Notes: a model not told the origin generated them from the letters alone. Shown: positions 25,921 to 35,433, numbered from the stretch's first letter. The stretch is DNA of 64,000 nt from Aestuariibius insulae (GCF_040783535.2 NZ_JBFONW020000004.1:310001-374000); one strand, 5' to 3'. Program-made: numbers and translations.

Positions 25921-26919
25921 TTAGCCGCCGGTATGGCTCATGTGACGGGTCATCTTGCCGCCTTCGGTCTGGCGCGAATAGTCGAAGTCGTGCCCTTTGG
26001 GCTTAAGCGCGATGGCGGCGCGGATCGCGTCTTCGAGATGGGCGTCCTCTTCGGACGCGCGCAGCGGCTTGCGCAGGTCCGATTTCCCCTCCTGGCCGAG
26101 GCAGGTGTAGATCTCGCCGGTGCAGGTGACGCGGACACGGTTGCAGCTTTCGCAGAAATTGTGGGTCAGCGGCGTGATGAGACCGACCTTCTGGCCTGTC
26201 TCTTCGAGCCGCATGTAGCGCGCTGGGCCGCCGGTGCGTTCGGCCAGAGGCGTGACGGTATAGCGTTCCTCGATCCGGCTGCGCAGATCGGAGAGGGGCC
26301 AATATTGATCGAGGCGGTCCTCTTCGAGATCGCCCATCGGCATCACCTCGATGAAGGTCAGATCGATGTCGCGGGAGGCGCACCATTCGGTGAGTGTGAA
26401 AAGCTCGTCTTCGTTGAAGCCCTTGAGCGCGACGGTGTTGATTTTGATGCGCAGACCGGCCTTCTGGGCGGCGTCGATGCCGCGCATGACCTGCGGCAAA
26501 CGGCCCCAGCGGGTGATGTGGGCGAATTTCTCTTCGTCGAGCGTATCGAGGGAGATATTGATCCGGCGCACGCCCGCATCGGCGAGATCGCCCGCGAATC
26601 GCTCGAGCTGGCTTCCATTGGTGGTCAGGGTTAGCTCGTTCAGCGCGCCGCTCTCCAGATGGCGGGACATTGCGCGAAAGAATGTCATTATCTCGCGCCG
26701 GACAAGCGGCTCGCCGCCGGTGATCCTGAGCTTTTTCACGCCCAAACCGATGAAGGTCGAACAGAGGCGGTCGAGTTCCTCGAGCGTCAGAAGTTCTTTC
26801 TTCGGAAGAAAGGTCATCTGCTCGGACATGCAGTACAGGCAGCGGAAATCGCACCGATCCGTCACCGACAGGCGCAGATAGTCGATCGTGCGGTGAAAGG
26901 GATCGATGAGGGTGTTCAT
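25921..26919 (-). CDS. moaA: GTP 3',8-cyclase (molybdenum cofactor synthesis)
   Basis: 332 residues from ATG 26919. It is a radical-SAM enzyme making the first molybdopterin precursor from GTP. The first Fe-S cluster motif, CDFRCLYC, has Cys23, Cys27 and Cys30; the second, at the C-terminus, is NFCESCNRVRVTC with a later Cys in YTCLGQEG. The C-terminal double-glycine is seen in SHTGG, which MoaA needs. The ribosome-binding site is weak. No other moa gene is adjacent. Confidence 0.95.
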   Translation of the reverse strand: MNTLIDPFHRTIDYLRLSVTDRCDFRCLYCMSEQMTFLPKKELLTLEELDRLCSTFIGLGVKKLRITGGEPLVRREIMTFFRAMSRHLESGALNELTLTTNGSQLERFAGDLADAGVRRINISLDTLDEEKFAHITRWGRLPQVMRGIDAAQKAGLRIKINTVALKGFNEDELFTLTEWCASRDIDLTFIEVMPMGDLEEDRLDQYWPLSDLRSRIEERYTVTPLAERTGGPARYMRLEETGQKVGLITPLTHNFCESCNRVRVTCTGEIYTCLGQEGKSDLRKPLRASEEDAHLEDAIRAAIALKPKGHDFDYSRQTEGGKMTRHMSHTGG

Positions 26920-27012
26920 GTAAAGGACCGTATGCAGGGAAGTTAAACTCTTCAAGTGCGCCAAAGGTCTGCGGGGCTTGTTCGTCCCTCGGGGTCATCC
27001 TAGCGTGCCGGT

Positions 27013-27504
27013 ATGAAATCATATGCCCTTCTTCTTTCGATCGGCCTGGTTGCGGGATGCGATCAGGTGCGCGAGGCCGCGATGGCGCCGGGATCCGGTC
27101 CTGCGCCGGAGGCTGCTCCTCCGAGGACGCTGGATCCGACCCCGCCGCCGCCGCCTCCTGCCGCAGCGCGGACCGTGGACGAGTTCGATACGACATCCGC
27201 TGAGGACCGAGCCGAGGCGGCTGCCGCTCCTGCGCCCGAGGAAGCGGCCAGCGAACGGCGGCTGGGGACGACGATCGCCTCGCTTGGATCGCCGACGGAG
27301 CCGGGGTTCTGGCTGGAGACGCCGCTTGTCAGCGAGGTGACGCCCGGGCGGGTGGAGCTGAGCGGGGGCGGGAGGTCCGCCAATGTGGAGCTGCGCCCGT
27401 CGGGCGGGTCCTCCGGATCGGGCAGCCAGATTTCCTTGGCGGCTTTGCGCCTTCTGGAGGTGCCGCTGACCGATCTGCCGGAGCTGACGGTCTACGCCGA
27501 CTGA
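27013..27504 (+). CDS. Putative lipoprotein, Pro/Ala-rich
   Basis: 163 residues. The signal sequence ends with lipobox LVAGC (Cys near residue 16), followed by a long disordered Pro/Ala/Glu-rich stretch (about 25-90, with a run of prolines) and a globular C-terminal part beginning around RRLGTTIASLG and ending LTDLPELTVYAD. Homologues in Rhodobacteraceae are often misnamed D-galactarate dehydratase. Function is unknown. It is convergent with glmS, 7 bases away. Confidence 0.75.
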   Translation: MKSYALLLSIGLVAGCDQVREAAMAPGSGPAPEAAPPRTLDPTPPPPPPAAARTVDEFDTTSAEDRAEAAAAPAPEEAASERRLGTTIASLGSPTEPGFWLETPLVSEVTPGRVELSGGGRSANVELRPSGGSSGSGSQISLAALRLLEVPLTDLPELTVYAD

Positions 27505-27511
27505 TCCGCCG

Positions 27512-29332
27512 CTACTCGACTGTCACTGATTTCGCGAGATTGCGTGGCTGATCGACATCCGTACCTTTGGCGACGGCGGTGTGATAGGCTAGAAGCTGAG
27601 CCGGGATCGCGTAGAGGATCGGTGCCAGAAAGGCGGAGACGTCGGGCATCTGGATCGTGCGCCAGACGCCGTCTCCGGCCGATTTGATCCCCTTGGCGTC
27701 GCTGACCAGAAGGATCCGTCCGCCCCGGGCCATCACCTCCTGCATGTTCGAGATCGTCTTCTCGAAGAGCGCATCGCGCGGGGCCATCACGATGACCGGC
27801 ACGTGGTCGTCAACCAAGGCGATAGGGCCGTGCTTGAGTTCTCCGGATGCGTAACCCTCGGCATGGATGTAGCTGATTTCCTTGAGCTTGAGCGCGCCTT
27901 CGAGGGCGAGCGGATACATCGCGCCGCGACCCAGAAAGAGGATGTCGCGGGCTTCGGCCAGATCGCGGGACAGCCGCTCGACCGGATCGCCGATGGTCAG
28001 CGCCTGATTGAGCAGGCCGGGCAGGGCGCGGACATCCTCGAGCCGGTCCTGAAGCTCTCCTGCGGTGATCTCTCCGCGTTGGCGGGCCGCTTCGAGCGCG
28101 AGAAGGGCGAGGACCAGAAGCTGGCAGGTGAAGGCCTTGGTCGAGGCGACGCCGATTTCGACGCCCGCATGGATCGGCAGAGCCAGATCGCTTTCGCGGG
28201 AGATGGAGCTTTCGGGCACGTTGACGACCGAGAGGATCCGGTCCGCCTTGCCTGCGCAGTACCGCAGGGCCGCAAGCGTATCCGCCGTCTCGCCCGATTG
28301 GCTGACGAAGAGCGCGGCGGTCCCTTTGGGCACCGGAGGCTCGCGGTAGCGAAATTCGGAGGCGACATCGATTTCGACAGGCAGGCGGGCGAGTTGTTCG
28401 AACCAGTATTTCGCGACATTGCAGGCATAAAAGGCGGTACCGCAGGCGACCATGGTCAGGCGGTCTATGGCGGTAAAATCGATGGCCTCGGGCAGAACGA
28501 TGTCATCCGCGCCCGCAGGCAGGTAGCGCGAGATTGCGTCGGCGAGAACGGTTGGCTGCTCTGCGATTTCCTTGGCCATGAAGTGGCGGTGGCCGCCCTT
28601 GTCGATACGGGCGGCATCGATGCGGATCGTCTTGACCGGGCGGTTGGCGACGCGGTTTTCGGCATTGCGGATCTCGAGGCTCGTTCGGGTAACGACGGCC
28701 ATGTCACCCTCTTCGAGATAGGTAATACGGTCCGTCATGGGCGAGAGGGCGATGGCATCGGAGCCGACGAACATTTCGCCGTCCCCATGGCCGATGGCAA
28801 GCGGGGAGCCCTTGCGGGCAGCGATCAGCAGATCCTCTTCACCTTCGAAGAGGAAACAAAGCGCATAGGCGCCGTCGAGGCGGGACAGCGTGAGCTGAGC
28901 GGCGTCGCGCGGGCTGTTGCCCTGATCGAGGTAATGCTCGGCCAGCAGGGCCACGGTTTCGGTGTCCGTATCGGTCTGGGGCGTGATGCCGTGGCTGGCC
29001 AGCTCCTCGCGAAGGTCCTGATAATTCTCGATAATCCCGTTATGGACGACGGCGACCCGTCCGGCCTGATGGGGGTGGGCGTTGCCTTCGGTCGGAGCGC
29101 CGTGGGTCGCCCAGCGGGTGTGGCCGATGCCTGCCTTGCCCGAAAGCGGCTGGTGCACCAGCAGATCGGAAAGGTTCACCAACTTCCCAACGGCGCGGCG
29201 GCGGTCGAGCTGGCCGTTGCGGACGGTTGCGATCCCGGCGCTGTCATAGCCACGATATTCCAGCCGCTTGAGCGCATCGACCAGAATGGGAGCTGCTTCG
29301 TGATCGCCGAGAACGCCGATGATACCGCACAT
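27512..29332 (-). CDS. glmS: Glutamine-fructose-6-phosphate aminotransferase (isomerizing)
   Basis: 606 residues from ATG 29332. It starts MCGIIGVLGD, so Cys2 becomes the N-terminal nucleophile of the glutaminase domain. The linker is followed by two SIS isomerase domains (SQSGETADTLAALR, GRGAMYPLALEGALKLKEISY, split here) and the family C-terminus PRNLAKSVTVE. It makes glucosamine-6-phosphate for peptidoglycan and LPS. It starts 4 bases after glmU, so the two form an operon. No glmS ribozyme leader is present, as glmU directly precedes it. Confidence 0.96.
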   Translation of the reverse strand: MCGIIGVLGDHEAAPILVDALKRLEYRGYDSAGIATVRNGQLDRRRAVGKLVNLSDLLVHQPLSGKAGIGHTRWATHGAPTEGNAHPHQAGRVAVVHNGIIENYQDLREELASHGITPQTDTDTETVALLAEHYLDQGNSPRDAAQLTLSRLDGAYALCFLFEGEEDLLIAARKGSPLAIGHGDGEMFVGSDAIALSPMTDRITYLEEGDMAVVTRTSLEIRNAENRVANRPVKTIRIDAARIDKGGHRHFMAKEIAEQPTVLADAISRYLPAGADDIVLPEAIDFTAIDRLTMVACGTAFYACNVAKYWFEQLARLPVEIDVASEFRYREPPVPKGTAALFVSQSGETADTLAALRYCAGKADRILSVVNVPESSISRESDLALPIHAGVEIGVASTKAFTCQLLVLALLALEAARQRGEITAGELQDRLEDVRALPGLLNQALTIGDPVERLSRDLAEARDILFLGRGAMYPLALEGALKLKEISYIHAEGYASGELKHGPIALVDDHVPVIVMAPRDALFEKTISNMQEVMARGGRILLVSDAKGIKSAGDGVWRTIQMPDVSAFLAPILYAIPAQLLAYHTAVAKGTDVDQPRNLAKSVTVE

Positions 29333-29336
29333 GGGC

Positions 29337-30674
29337 CTAGTCCTTTTTCGCCGCGCGCAGCCGCGCAAAGAGCTTTCGGGCCAGGCCCGGCTTGTTGGTC
29401 TGACGCGCGCGGCCAAGGGCCAGATCGCCCTCGGGCACATCAGAGGTGATGACCGATCCGCTGGCCGTCATCGCTTCGTCCCCGACCTTGACCGGCGCCA
29501 CGAGCATCGTGCTTGACCCGATGAACGCGCGAGCGCCGATTTCGGTTCGGTGTTTGGAGACGCCGTCGTAATTGCAGGTGACGACCCCCGCGCCGATATT
29601 GGCGTTCTCGCCGATACTCGCATCGCCGATATAAGTGAGGTGATTGACCTTCGCGCCGCTTGCGATCTCGGCATTCTTGATCTCGACGAAGTTACCGACT
29701 TTCGCGCCTTCCGCGATCTCGGCGCCAGGGCGCAGGCGGGCATAGGGGCCGATCACGGCTCCGGAAGAGATATGGGTGCCTTCCAGATGGCTGAAGGCGC
29801 GGATGACGGCCCCGTTTTCGACCGTGACGCCGGGGGCGAAGACGACGTTGGGTTCGATCGTCGTGTCGGGGCCGATGGCTGTATCGAGCGAGAGGAAGAC
29901 GGTGTCGGGAGCAGTCATGGTCACCCCCGCCTCCAGAAGATCGGCGCGGGCCTTCGTCTGGAAGGCGGCTTCGGCGGCGGCGAGATCGGCGCGGGAATTG
30001 ACGCCGAGCGTTTCGGCCTCGTCGCAGATCACGGTCGTGGCGGACAGACCGCGTGCGCGGGCCAAGCCCACGATGTCGGTCAGGTAGTATTCGCCCGCCG
30101 CGTTGTCGTTCGTCACATCGTCCAGCAGATCGAAGAGGGTTTTGGCATCGGCGGCGACAACGCCGCTGTTGCAAAGGGTGATTGCGCGTTCGTCGGGCGA
30201 GGCGTCCTTGAATTCGACGATGCGCTCGAGCGTGTCGCCCTGCATGAGGAGGCGTCCGTAGCGGGCGGGATCGGCGGCTTCGAAGCCGAGGACGACAACG
30301 GCATGGTCCCGGCGGGCGCGGGCCATGGCCTGCAATGTCTGGGGGCTGACGAAAGGTGTGTCGGCGAACATCACGATGACGTCCCCCTCGAAGCCTTCCA
30401 GAGCCGTGCGGGCCTGAAGGACAGCGTGACCGGTGCCGAGCTGTTCGGTCTGGAGCGCCGTCTGCGCATCGGGATCGAGGGAGAGGGCGGAGGCCTTTAC
30501 CGCCTCGGCCTCGTGGCCTGCGACGATGACGATGCGGGCGGGCGAGAGCGCCGATCCGGCGCGCATGGCGTGATGGAGAAGCGGCGCACCGGCGAGTTCG
30601 TGCAGCACTTTGGGACGGTCGGATTTCATCCGGGTGCCCTTGCCCGCAGCGAGGATGATAAGTGCCGTTTCCAT
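29337..30674 (-). CDS. glmU: Bifunctional UDP-N-acetylglucosamine pyrophosphorylase / GlcN-1-P acetyltransferase
   Basis: 445 residues from ATG 30674. The N-terminal uridyltransferase domain has LAAGKGTRMKSDRPKVLH; the C-terminal left-handed beta-helix holds hexapeptide repeats with the acetyl-transfer region GARAFIGSSTMLVAPVKVG. It converts GlcN-1-P to UDP-GlcNAc. It directly precedes glmS, so two consecutive-pathway enzymes share one transcript, and is divergent from gph over 116 bp. Confidence 0.96.
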   Translation of the reverse strand: METALIILAAGKGTRMKSDRPKVLHELAGAPLLHHAMRAGSALSPARIVIVAGHEAEAVKASALSLDPDAQTALQTEQLGTGHAVLQARTALEGFEGDVIVMFADTPFVSPQTLQAMARARRDHAVVVLGFEAADPARYGRLLMQGDTLERIVEFKDASPDERAITLCNSGVVAADAKTLFDLLDDVTNDNAAGEYYLTDIVGLARARGLSATTVICDEAETLGVNSRADLAAAEAAFQTKARADLLEAGVTMTAPDTVFLSLDTAIGPDTTIEPNVVFAPGVTVENGAVIRAFSHLEGTHISSGAVIGPYARLRPGAEIAEGAKVGNFVEIKNAEIASGAKVNHLTYIGDASIGENANIGAGVVTCNYDGVSKHRTEIGARAFIGSSTMLVAPVKVGDEAMTASGSVITSDVPEGDLALGRARQTNKPGLARKLFARLRAAKKD

Positions 30675-30790
30675 ATGCTGCGTCCTGCCTCGCGACGATT
30701 TTTGTCGGTCTTGACGGCAAAGCCCCCTTGGCGCAAGGGCTCGGCGCTTCACATCACGTTTCGTATGATTACGGACCAAGGGAGACAGGC

Positions 30791-31453
30791 ATGCGCACGG
30801 TTATCTTCGATCTCGACGGGACGCTTGCCGATACGGCGGGCGATTTGCTGGCGGCGGCGAATGCCTGTTTTCGGGATCTGGAGCTTGGCGATCTGCTGAG
30901 CCGGGGCGCCGATGACGGCATCGCCCATCGCGGTGGACGCGCCATGCTGGAGGCGGGGTTCGCCCGGGTGGACGGCGACTGGTCCGAGGAGATCGACCGG
31001 CAATATCCCCGGCTGATCGAGTATTACGACGCCGATATCGACACGCATACGGTGCTTTATCCCGGGATCCGCGAGGCGGTCTCGCGCCTTGGAGAGATGG
31101 GATATGCTGTGGGGATCTGTACGAACAAGCCCGAGACGCTGGCCGAAAAGCTGATGGTGTCGTTGGAGTTTAGGGAGGCTTTCGCCTCGCTCGTGGGGGC
31201 CGATACGTTGCCGGTGCGAAAGCCCAATCCGGCCCCTTTCATCGAGGCGGTGCGCCGGGCGGGCGGAGATCCGGAGCGGGCCTGTCTTGTCGGCGATACC
31301 CAGACGGATCGCGATACGGCGGCTGCCGCTGGCGTGGCCTCGATCCTCGTGACCTTCGGGCCGGATGGGGACGAGGTCGCGGCGCTCGCTCCTGAAGCAC
31401 TTCTGGCGCATTACGACGAATTGCCGGGGATCGTCGAAAGGTTGGCGCTTTAG
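30791..31453 (+). CDS. gph: Phosphoglycolate phosphatase-like HAD hydrolase
   Basis: 220 residues from ATG 30791, with GGGAGA upstream. HAD motif I is DLDGT (Asp7, Asp9), motif II lies in GICTNKP, the Lys of motif III in VRKPNPAPF, and motif IV is VGDTQTDRDTA. This is the Gph group, which hydrolyses 2-phosphoglycolate. The class of HAD is sure; the substrate is the usual annotation by similarity. 43 bp separate it from the aminotransferase gene. Confidence 0.87.
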   Translation: MRTVIFDLDGTLADTAGDLLAAANACFRDLELGDLLSRGADDGIAHRGGRAMLEAGFARVDGDWSEEIDRQYPRLIEYYDADIDTHTVLYPGIREAVSRLGEMGYAVGICTNKPETLAEKLMVSLEFREAFASLVGADTLPVRKPNPAPFIEAVRRAGGDPERACLVGDTQTDRDTAAAAGVASILVTFGPDGDEVAALAPEALLAHYDELPGIVERLAL

Positions 31454-31496
31454 TGGAATCGTTGACCGCAACGACCGGGCATCACAGGATGGCCGA

Positions 31497-32699
31497 ATGA
31501 AGCGGTTCAACGGCAGTTTCACGCAGCAGGAGCCTATCCCGGAGGCCGGGATTGCGGCTGCGATGGACGTTCTGCGGCACGGACGGCTGCACCGCTACAA
31601 TGTGAGCCCGGGCGAGGCCGGAGAGGCGGCGCTGCTGGAAGAGGATTTCGCGGCGCTGACCGGCGCGAAGTACTGCCTTGCCGTCGCATCGGGCGGCTAC
31701 GCGATGGCGACGGCCTTGCGCGCGTGCGGTGTGGGTCCAGGTGATGCGGTGCTCAGCAATGGCTTCACGCTTGCGCCAGTGCCGGGGGCGATTGCGAGCC
31801 TTGGGGCAAAGCCGATCTTCGTGGAGGTCACAGAGGATCTGGTGATCGATATGAAGGATCTGGAGGTCAAGCTTGACCGGGCCAAGGTTCTGCTGCTGAG
31901 CCATATGCGCGGGCATCTGTGCGATATGGACCGGCTGATGGCGCTTTGCGATGCGGCGGGTGTCACGGTGATCGAGGATTGCGCGCATACGATGGGAGCG
32001 GCGTGGAACGGTGTTCCATCGGGCCGGCACGGCAAGATCGGCTGCTATTCGACCCAGACCTACAAACACGTCAATTCCGGTGAGGGCGGTCTGATCGTCT
32101 CGGACGATGAGGCGGTGATGGCGCGGATGATCCTGCTGTCGGGCAGCTATATGCTTTATGATCGGCATCGGGCGTCACCGCCGAAGGAGGCCTTTGAGGC
32201 CCTACGGTTCGAAACGCCGAATATCTCGGGCCGGATGGACAATCTGCGTGCGGCGATCTTGCGGCCTCAGTTAGCGATCCTCGACGAACAGGCGCAGCGG
32301 TGGAACGCGCGTTACCGCGCCATGGAGGAGGGGCTGCGCGGCACGCCGGATCTTTACCTGCCGCACCGTCCGGAGGCGGAGCGTTATGTCGCGTCCTCCT
32401 TTCAGTTCCTGCTTCCCGGTTGGGAGCCCGAGGAGATCGAGCGGGTCGTCGGCGGATGCGTCAGCCGAGGGGTCGAGTTGAAATGGTTTGGTGCGCCCGA
32501 TCCGGCGGGTTTCACCTCGCGTTATGATCATTGGCGCTATGTCGCCTCTGATCCCTTGCCGCAGACCGACCGCGTGCTGAGCGGTCTTCTGGACATGCGC
32601 CTGCCGCTCACTTTCTCTGAAGAGGATTGCGCGCTGATTGCACAGATCATCCGCGACGAGGTGACTTCGGCAAAATCCGGCCGGGCTGCGGCGGAATAG
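31497..32699 (+). CDS. DegT/DnrJ/EryC1/StrS family aminotransferase
   Basis: 400 residues from ATG 31497. PLP-dependent sugar aminotransferase fold: VIEDCAHTMGAAW holds the Asp that contacts the cofactor ring nitrogen, and STQTYKHVNSGEGGLI gives the PLP lysine (Lys190). The family makes amino-sugars for LPS, capsule or glycans. No nucleotide-sugar epimerase or dehydratase is adjacent, so the substrate is unknown. It is probably transcribed with gph. Confidence 0.85.
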   Translation: MKRFNGSFTQQEPIPEAGIAAAMDVLRHGRLHRYNVSPGEAGEAALLEEDFAALTGAKYCLAVASGGYAMATALRACGVGPGDAVLSNGFTLAPVPGAIASLGAKPIFVEVTEDLVIDMKDLEVKLDRAKVLLLSHMRGHLCDMDRLMALCDAAGVTVIEDCAHTMGAAWNGVPSGRHGKIGCYSTQTYKHVNSGEGGLIVSDDEAVMARMILLSGSYMLYDRHRASPPKEAFEALRFETPNISGRMDNLRAAILRPQLAILDEQAQRWNARYRAMEEGLRGTPDLYLPHRPEAERYVASSFQFLLPGWEPEEIERVVGGCVSRGVELKWFGAPDPAGFTSRYDHWRYVASDPLPQTDRVLSGLLDMRLPLTFSEEDCALIAQIIRDEVTSAKSGRAAAE

Positions 32700-32772
32700 C
32701 CGGCTGCTATCGTATAACAGTGTAGATGCCGCTTAACGCATCGAGACCGAACCCAAACACAAGAGGCACCGT

Positions 32773-33657
32773 ATGTGGCGTTTTCTTCTGGCTCTCGCGC
32801 TTTTGACTGCGGGGCCGATAGAGGCACAGACCTTGTCCAGGCAGCTTGCCGAAGCCCGTGCGGCGGCGGCCCCCTACGAGGAGTTCCGCACCGCGCGCAG
32901 GACCGGCTGGAAGCCCTTTGGCGGCGATGCGTCCCTGATGGGGCGTCATTATTTCCACCCCGACAATCCCGACTACACCAAAGGCGAACAGATCGACTTT
33001 CTCAGACCGTCGAACCTGGTCTATTCGCGTGTCGGCGGCGAGCCGCGGCTGGTCGCGCTGGCCTATAATATGCGGATCGGGCCGGATGAGGCGATACCTG
33101 AAGGGTTCGCGGGATCGCAAGACATCTGGCATGTGCATGATGCGGTGAAGTTTCTGGCGGCGATGCGCGAGGCTCGGCCCCTGATTGGCGGGATCGCGGA
33201 GAACTGGTTTCAGGGCAATGTCCTTCAAAAGGACGGGCGGGGGCGGCTTGCCATGGTGCATGTTTGGCTAATCCCCAATCCGAAGGGGACATTCGCCTCG
33301 CATAACCCCGCGTTGCCTTACTACGATCTGCGACTGCCTCCTGAATGGGCCAGCGATGGTGATATGGTGGCAGCACGCGGTTTGGCTTTGGCACAAAAGG
33401 ACGGCTGCAAGAACGCGCTTGATGCGGAGCTTTTCATCGCGGGCGTCGATGGCCGCCGGAAGCGTCAGCTTTTCGGAATTTGCCGCGAAGGCGCAGCACG
33501 GGTGAAGGCGGAGCTTGGAAGCGGCGAAGAGCGGCTCGAGGCCGTGGCGCGCGATGCCTGGCAGCGGCTCGAGGATACGCGATACCTGCTTTTGACCGCG
33601 CAGGAACAGTCGCGGATTGCGGCCTTCGTTGAAGATGGCCCCGGGATCTGCAGATAA
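32773..33657 (+). CDS. Secreted protein of unknown function
   Basis: 294 residues with a Sec signal peptide (MWRFLLALALLTAGPIEAQ, cleavage near EA|QT). The mature part contains no recognised motif; notable blocks are HYFHPDNPDY, DIWHVHDAVKFL and VHVWLIPNPKGTFASHNP, rich in His, which could suggest a metal site. Three Cys residues occur, one in the C-terminal ICR. It stands alone between the aminotransferase gene and the liu operon. No function assigned. Confidence 0.65.
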   Translation: MWRFLLALALLTAGPIEAQTLSRQLAEARAAAAPYEEFRTARRTGWKPFGGDASLMGRHYFHPDNPDYTKGEQIDFLRPSNLVYSRVGGEPRLVALAYNMRIGPDEAIPEGFAGSQDIWHVHDAVKFLAAMREARPLIGGIAENWFQGNVLQKDGRGRLAMVHVWLIPNPKGTFASHNPALPYYDLRLPPEWASDGDMVAARGLALAQKDGCKNALDAELFIAGVDGRRKRQLFGICREGAARVKAELGSGEERLEAVARDAWQRLEDTRYLLLTAQEQSRIAAFVEDGPGICR

Positions 33658-33673
33658 GGCACCTGCTAATCTG

Positions 33674-33702
33674 TTGACCGGATCGGCGGCTCCGCCTAGT
33701 TA
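33674..33702 (+). promoter_or_regulatory. Candidate promoter of the leucine degradation operon
   Basis: TTGACC at 33674-33679 and TAGTTA at 33697-33702, 17 bases apart, 30 bases before the ivd start. The -10-like box is poor, but it overlaps the left arm of the palindromic operator at 33700, the arrangement expected for a repressor site. Confidence 0.4.
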
Positions 33703-33721
33703 TTGAACACTTGTTCAATAA
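33700..33721 (+). promoter_or_regulatory. Perfect 22-bp palindromic operator in front of ivd
   Basis: The left arm TTATTGAACA and right arm TGTTCAATAA are exact inverted copies around a central CT. It ends 11 bases before the ivd ATG and almost touches the GGAG ribosome-binding site. Palindromes of this kind are typical targets of TetR-family repressors of acyl-CoA or branched-chain amino-acid catabolism. No regulator gene is in this window. Confidence 0.75.
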
Positions 33722-33732
33722 CGGAGCCGCCC

Positions 33733-34896
33733 ATGTTCACCTCCTCCATGTCATTCGATCTGGGCGAGGATGTGAACGCCCTGCGCGAGATGGTCCATCG
33801 CTGGGCGCAGGAGCGGATCAAACCGATCGCCGCCGATGTCGATCGCGACAACACCTTCCCGAGCGATCTGTGGTCCGAGATGGGCGAGTTGGGCCTGCTT
33901 GGGATCACTGTATCCGAAGAGGATGGCGGCTCTGGGATGGGCTATCTGGCGCATACCGTGGCGGTCGAGGAAATCGCGCGGGCCTCTGCCTCGGTGTCGC
34001 TGTCCTACGGGGCGCATAGCAATCTTTGCGTCAATCAGATCGCCTTGAATGGTGATGCGGAGCAGAAGGCGAAGTACCTTCCCAAGCTGTGTAGCGGCGC
34101 GCATGTGGGTGCATTGGCGATGTCCGAGGCCGGGTCGGGATCGGACGTGGTTTCGATGAAGCTGACCGCGCAAAAGCGGAACGATCACTACCGGCTGAAC
34201 GGCACGAAATACTGGATCACGAACGGGCCCGATGCGGATGTGCTGGTGGTCTATGCCAAGACCGACCCCGAGGCCGGATCAAAGGGGATCACAGCCTTTC
34301 TGATCGAAAAAGAGATGACCGGGTTCTCGACCTCGCCGCATTTCGACAAGCTGGGGATGCGCGGCTCGAACACCGCTGAGCTGATCTTTGAGGATGTCGA
34401 GGTGCCGTTCGAAAACGTGCTCGGCGAGGAGGGCCGGGGCGTTCAGGTGCTGATGTCGGGGCTGGATTACGAACGGGTCGTTCTGGCCGGGATTGGGCTG
34501 GGCATCATGGCGGCCTGCCTCGACGAAGTCATGCCTTATCTGGCCGAGCGCAAGCAGTTCGGAAAACCCATCGGGTCGTTCCAGCTGATGCAGGGCAAGA
34601 TCGCGGATATGTATACCGCGATGAACTCGGCGCGCGCCTATGTCTACGAGGTCGCCAAGGCTTGTGACCGGGGTCAGGTGACGCGGCAGGATGCGGCGGC
34701 TTGCGTGCTTTATTCCTCCGAAGAGGCGATGAAGCAGGCACATCAGGCGGTGCAGGCCATGGGCGGGGCGGGTTTCATGAATGACAGCCCCGTCAGCCGC
34801 CTGTTCCGGGATGCCAAGCTGATGGAGATCGGGGCGGGAACCTCTGAGATCCGGCGCATGCTGGTCGGCCGGGAGCTGATGGGGGCGATGGGGTGA
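33733..34896 (+). CDS. ivd: Isovaleryl-CoA dehydrogenase
   Basis: 387 residues from ATG 33733, with GGAG 6 bases upstream. It is the first enzyme specific to leucine breakdown: isovaleryl-CoA to 3-methylcrotonyl-CoA with FAD, feeding electrons to ETF. The catalytic Glu lies in GLDYERVVLAG (Glu247), the position seen in isovaleryl-CoA dehydrogenases rather than the usual acyl-CoA dehydrogenase site. Other blocks: MSEAGSGSDV and YWITNGPDAD. First gene of the liu operon; its stop overlaps the next gene in GTGA. Confidence 0.95.
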   Translation: MFTSSMSFDLGEDVNALREMVHRWAQERIKPIAADVDRDNTFPSDLWSEMGELGLLGITVSEEDGGSGMGYLAHTVAVEEIARASASVSLSYGAHSNLCVNQIALNGDAEQKAKYLPKLCSGAHVGALAMSEAGSGSDVVSMKLTAQKRNDHYRLNGTKYWITNGPDADVLVVYAKTDPEAGSKGITAFLIEKEMTGFSTSPHFDKLGMRGSNTAELIFEDVEVPFENVLGEEGRGVQVLMSGLDYERVVLAGIGLGIMAACLDEVMPYLAERKQFGKPIGSFQLMQGKIADMYTAMNSARAYVYEVAKACDRGQVTRQDAAACVLYSSEEAMKQAHQAVQAMGGAGFMNDSPVSRLFRDAKLMEIGAGTSEIRRMLVGRELMGAMG

Positions 34897-35426
34897 AGGC
34901 AGGATTTGCTTTCTGTTTCAGCGTCTTTGCGTCTTTTTCTTATGCTGAGGACATCGAGTTTGACATCGCGGCTACAAACGAGTGCGTGGAGGTCGCCGAG
35001 GATGCTCGGGTTTGTATTGGTCTTGCTGCGAACGATTGCATGGAGACGCCGCAGAGCGAGGATGGATCCCTTCCGGCAGGCTCGACCACGGCTGGTATGG
35101 TGTATTGCCTTGGTGAGGAACTGGACTGGTGGGACGCCCGGCTGAACGTGATTTATCAAGACATGATGGCCGGAGCACAGAAAATAGATGCCGAGTTGGA
35201 GACAGTTGGCTCCAACCTCCTCCCACGAGCGGAAAGTCTGCGGGCGATGCAGCGGGCCTGGATTGCCTATCGGGACGCAAATTGCAGATATGAGCAGTCA
35301 CTTTGGGGCGGCGGAACAGGTGCTGGACCCGCGATATCCGCTTGCCGATTGCGCAGAACGGCAGAGCAGACGCTGTATCTGGAGACGATTTCCAAGCGGC
35401 GGTCTCAAGGTCCTGTACAAAGGTGA
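34893..35426 (+). CDS. Secreted DUF1311 / LprI-like (lysozyme inhibitor family) protein
   Basis: 177 residues from GTG 34893, overlapping the ivd stop by 4 bp. A signal peptide (MKAGFAFCFSVFASFSYA) precedes a Cys-rich domain. The DUF1311 pattern is clear: LNVIYQDMMA, LRAMQRAWIAYRDANCRYE, then ISACRLRRTAEQTLYLE. DUF1311 proteins such as LprI can inhibit host lysozyme, but most are untested. Being inside a leucine catabolism operon is odd, and the base composition is less GC-rich than the flanking genes. Confidence 0.82.
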   Translation: MKAGFAFCFSVFASFSYAEDIEFDIAATNECVEVAEDARVCIGLAANDCMETPQSEDGSLPAGSTTAGMVYCLGEELDWWDARLNVIYQDMMAGAQKIDAELETVGSNLLPRAESLRAMQRAWIAYRDANCRYEQSLWGGGTGAGPAISACRLRRTAEQTLYLETISKRRSQGPVQR

Positions 35427-35433
35427 GCCGAAG

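Noticed and set aside
27512..30790. glmS ribozyme or amino-sugar riboswitch upstream of glmS or glmU
   Set aside because: glmS follows glmU by 4 bases with no leader, and the 116-bp gap before glmU holds no recognisable conserved ribozyme core.
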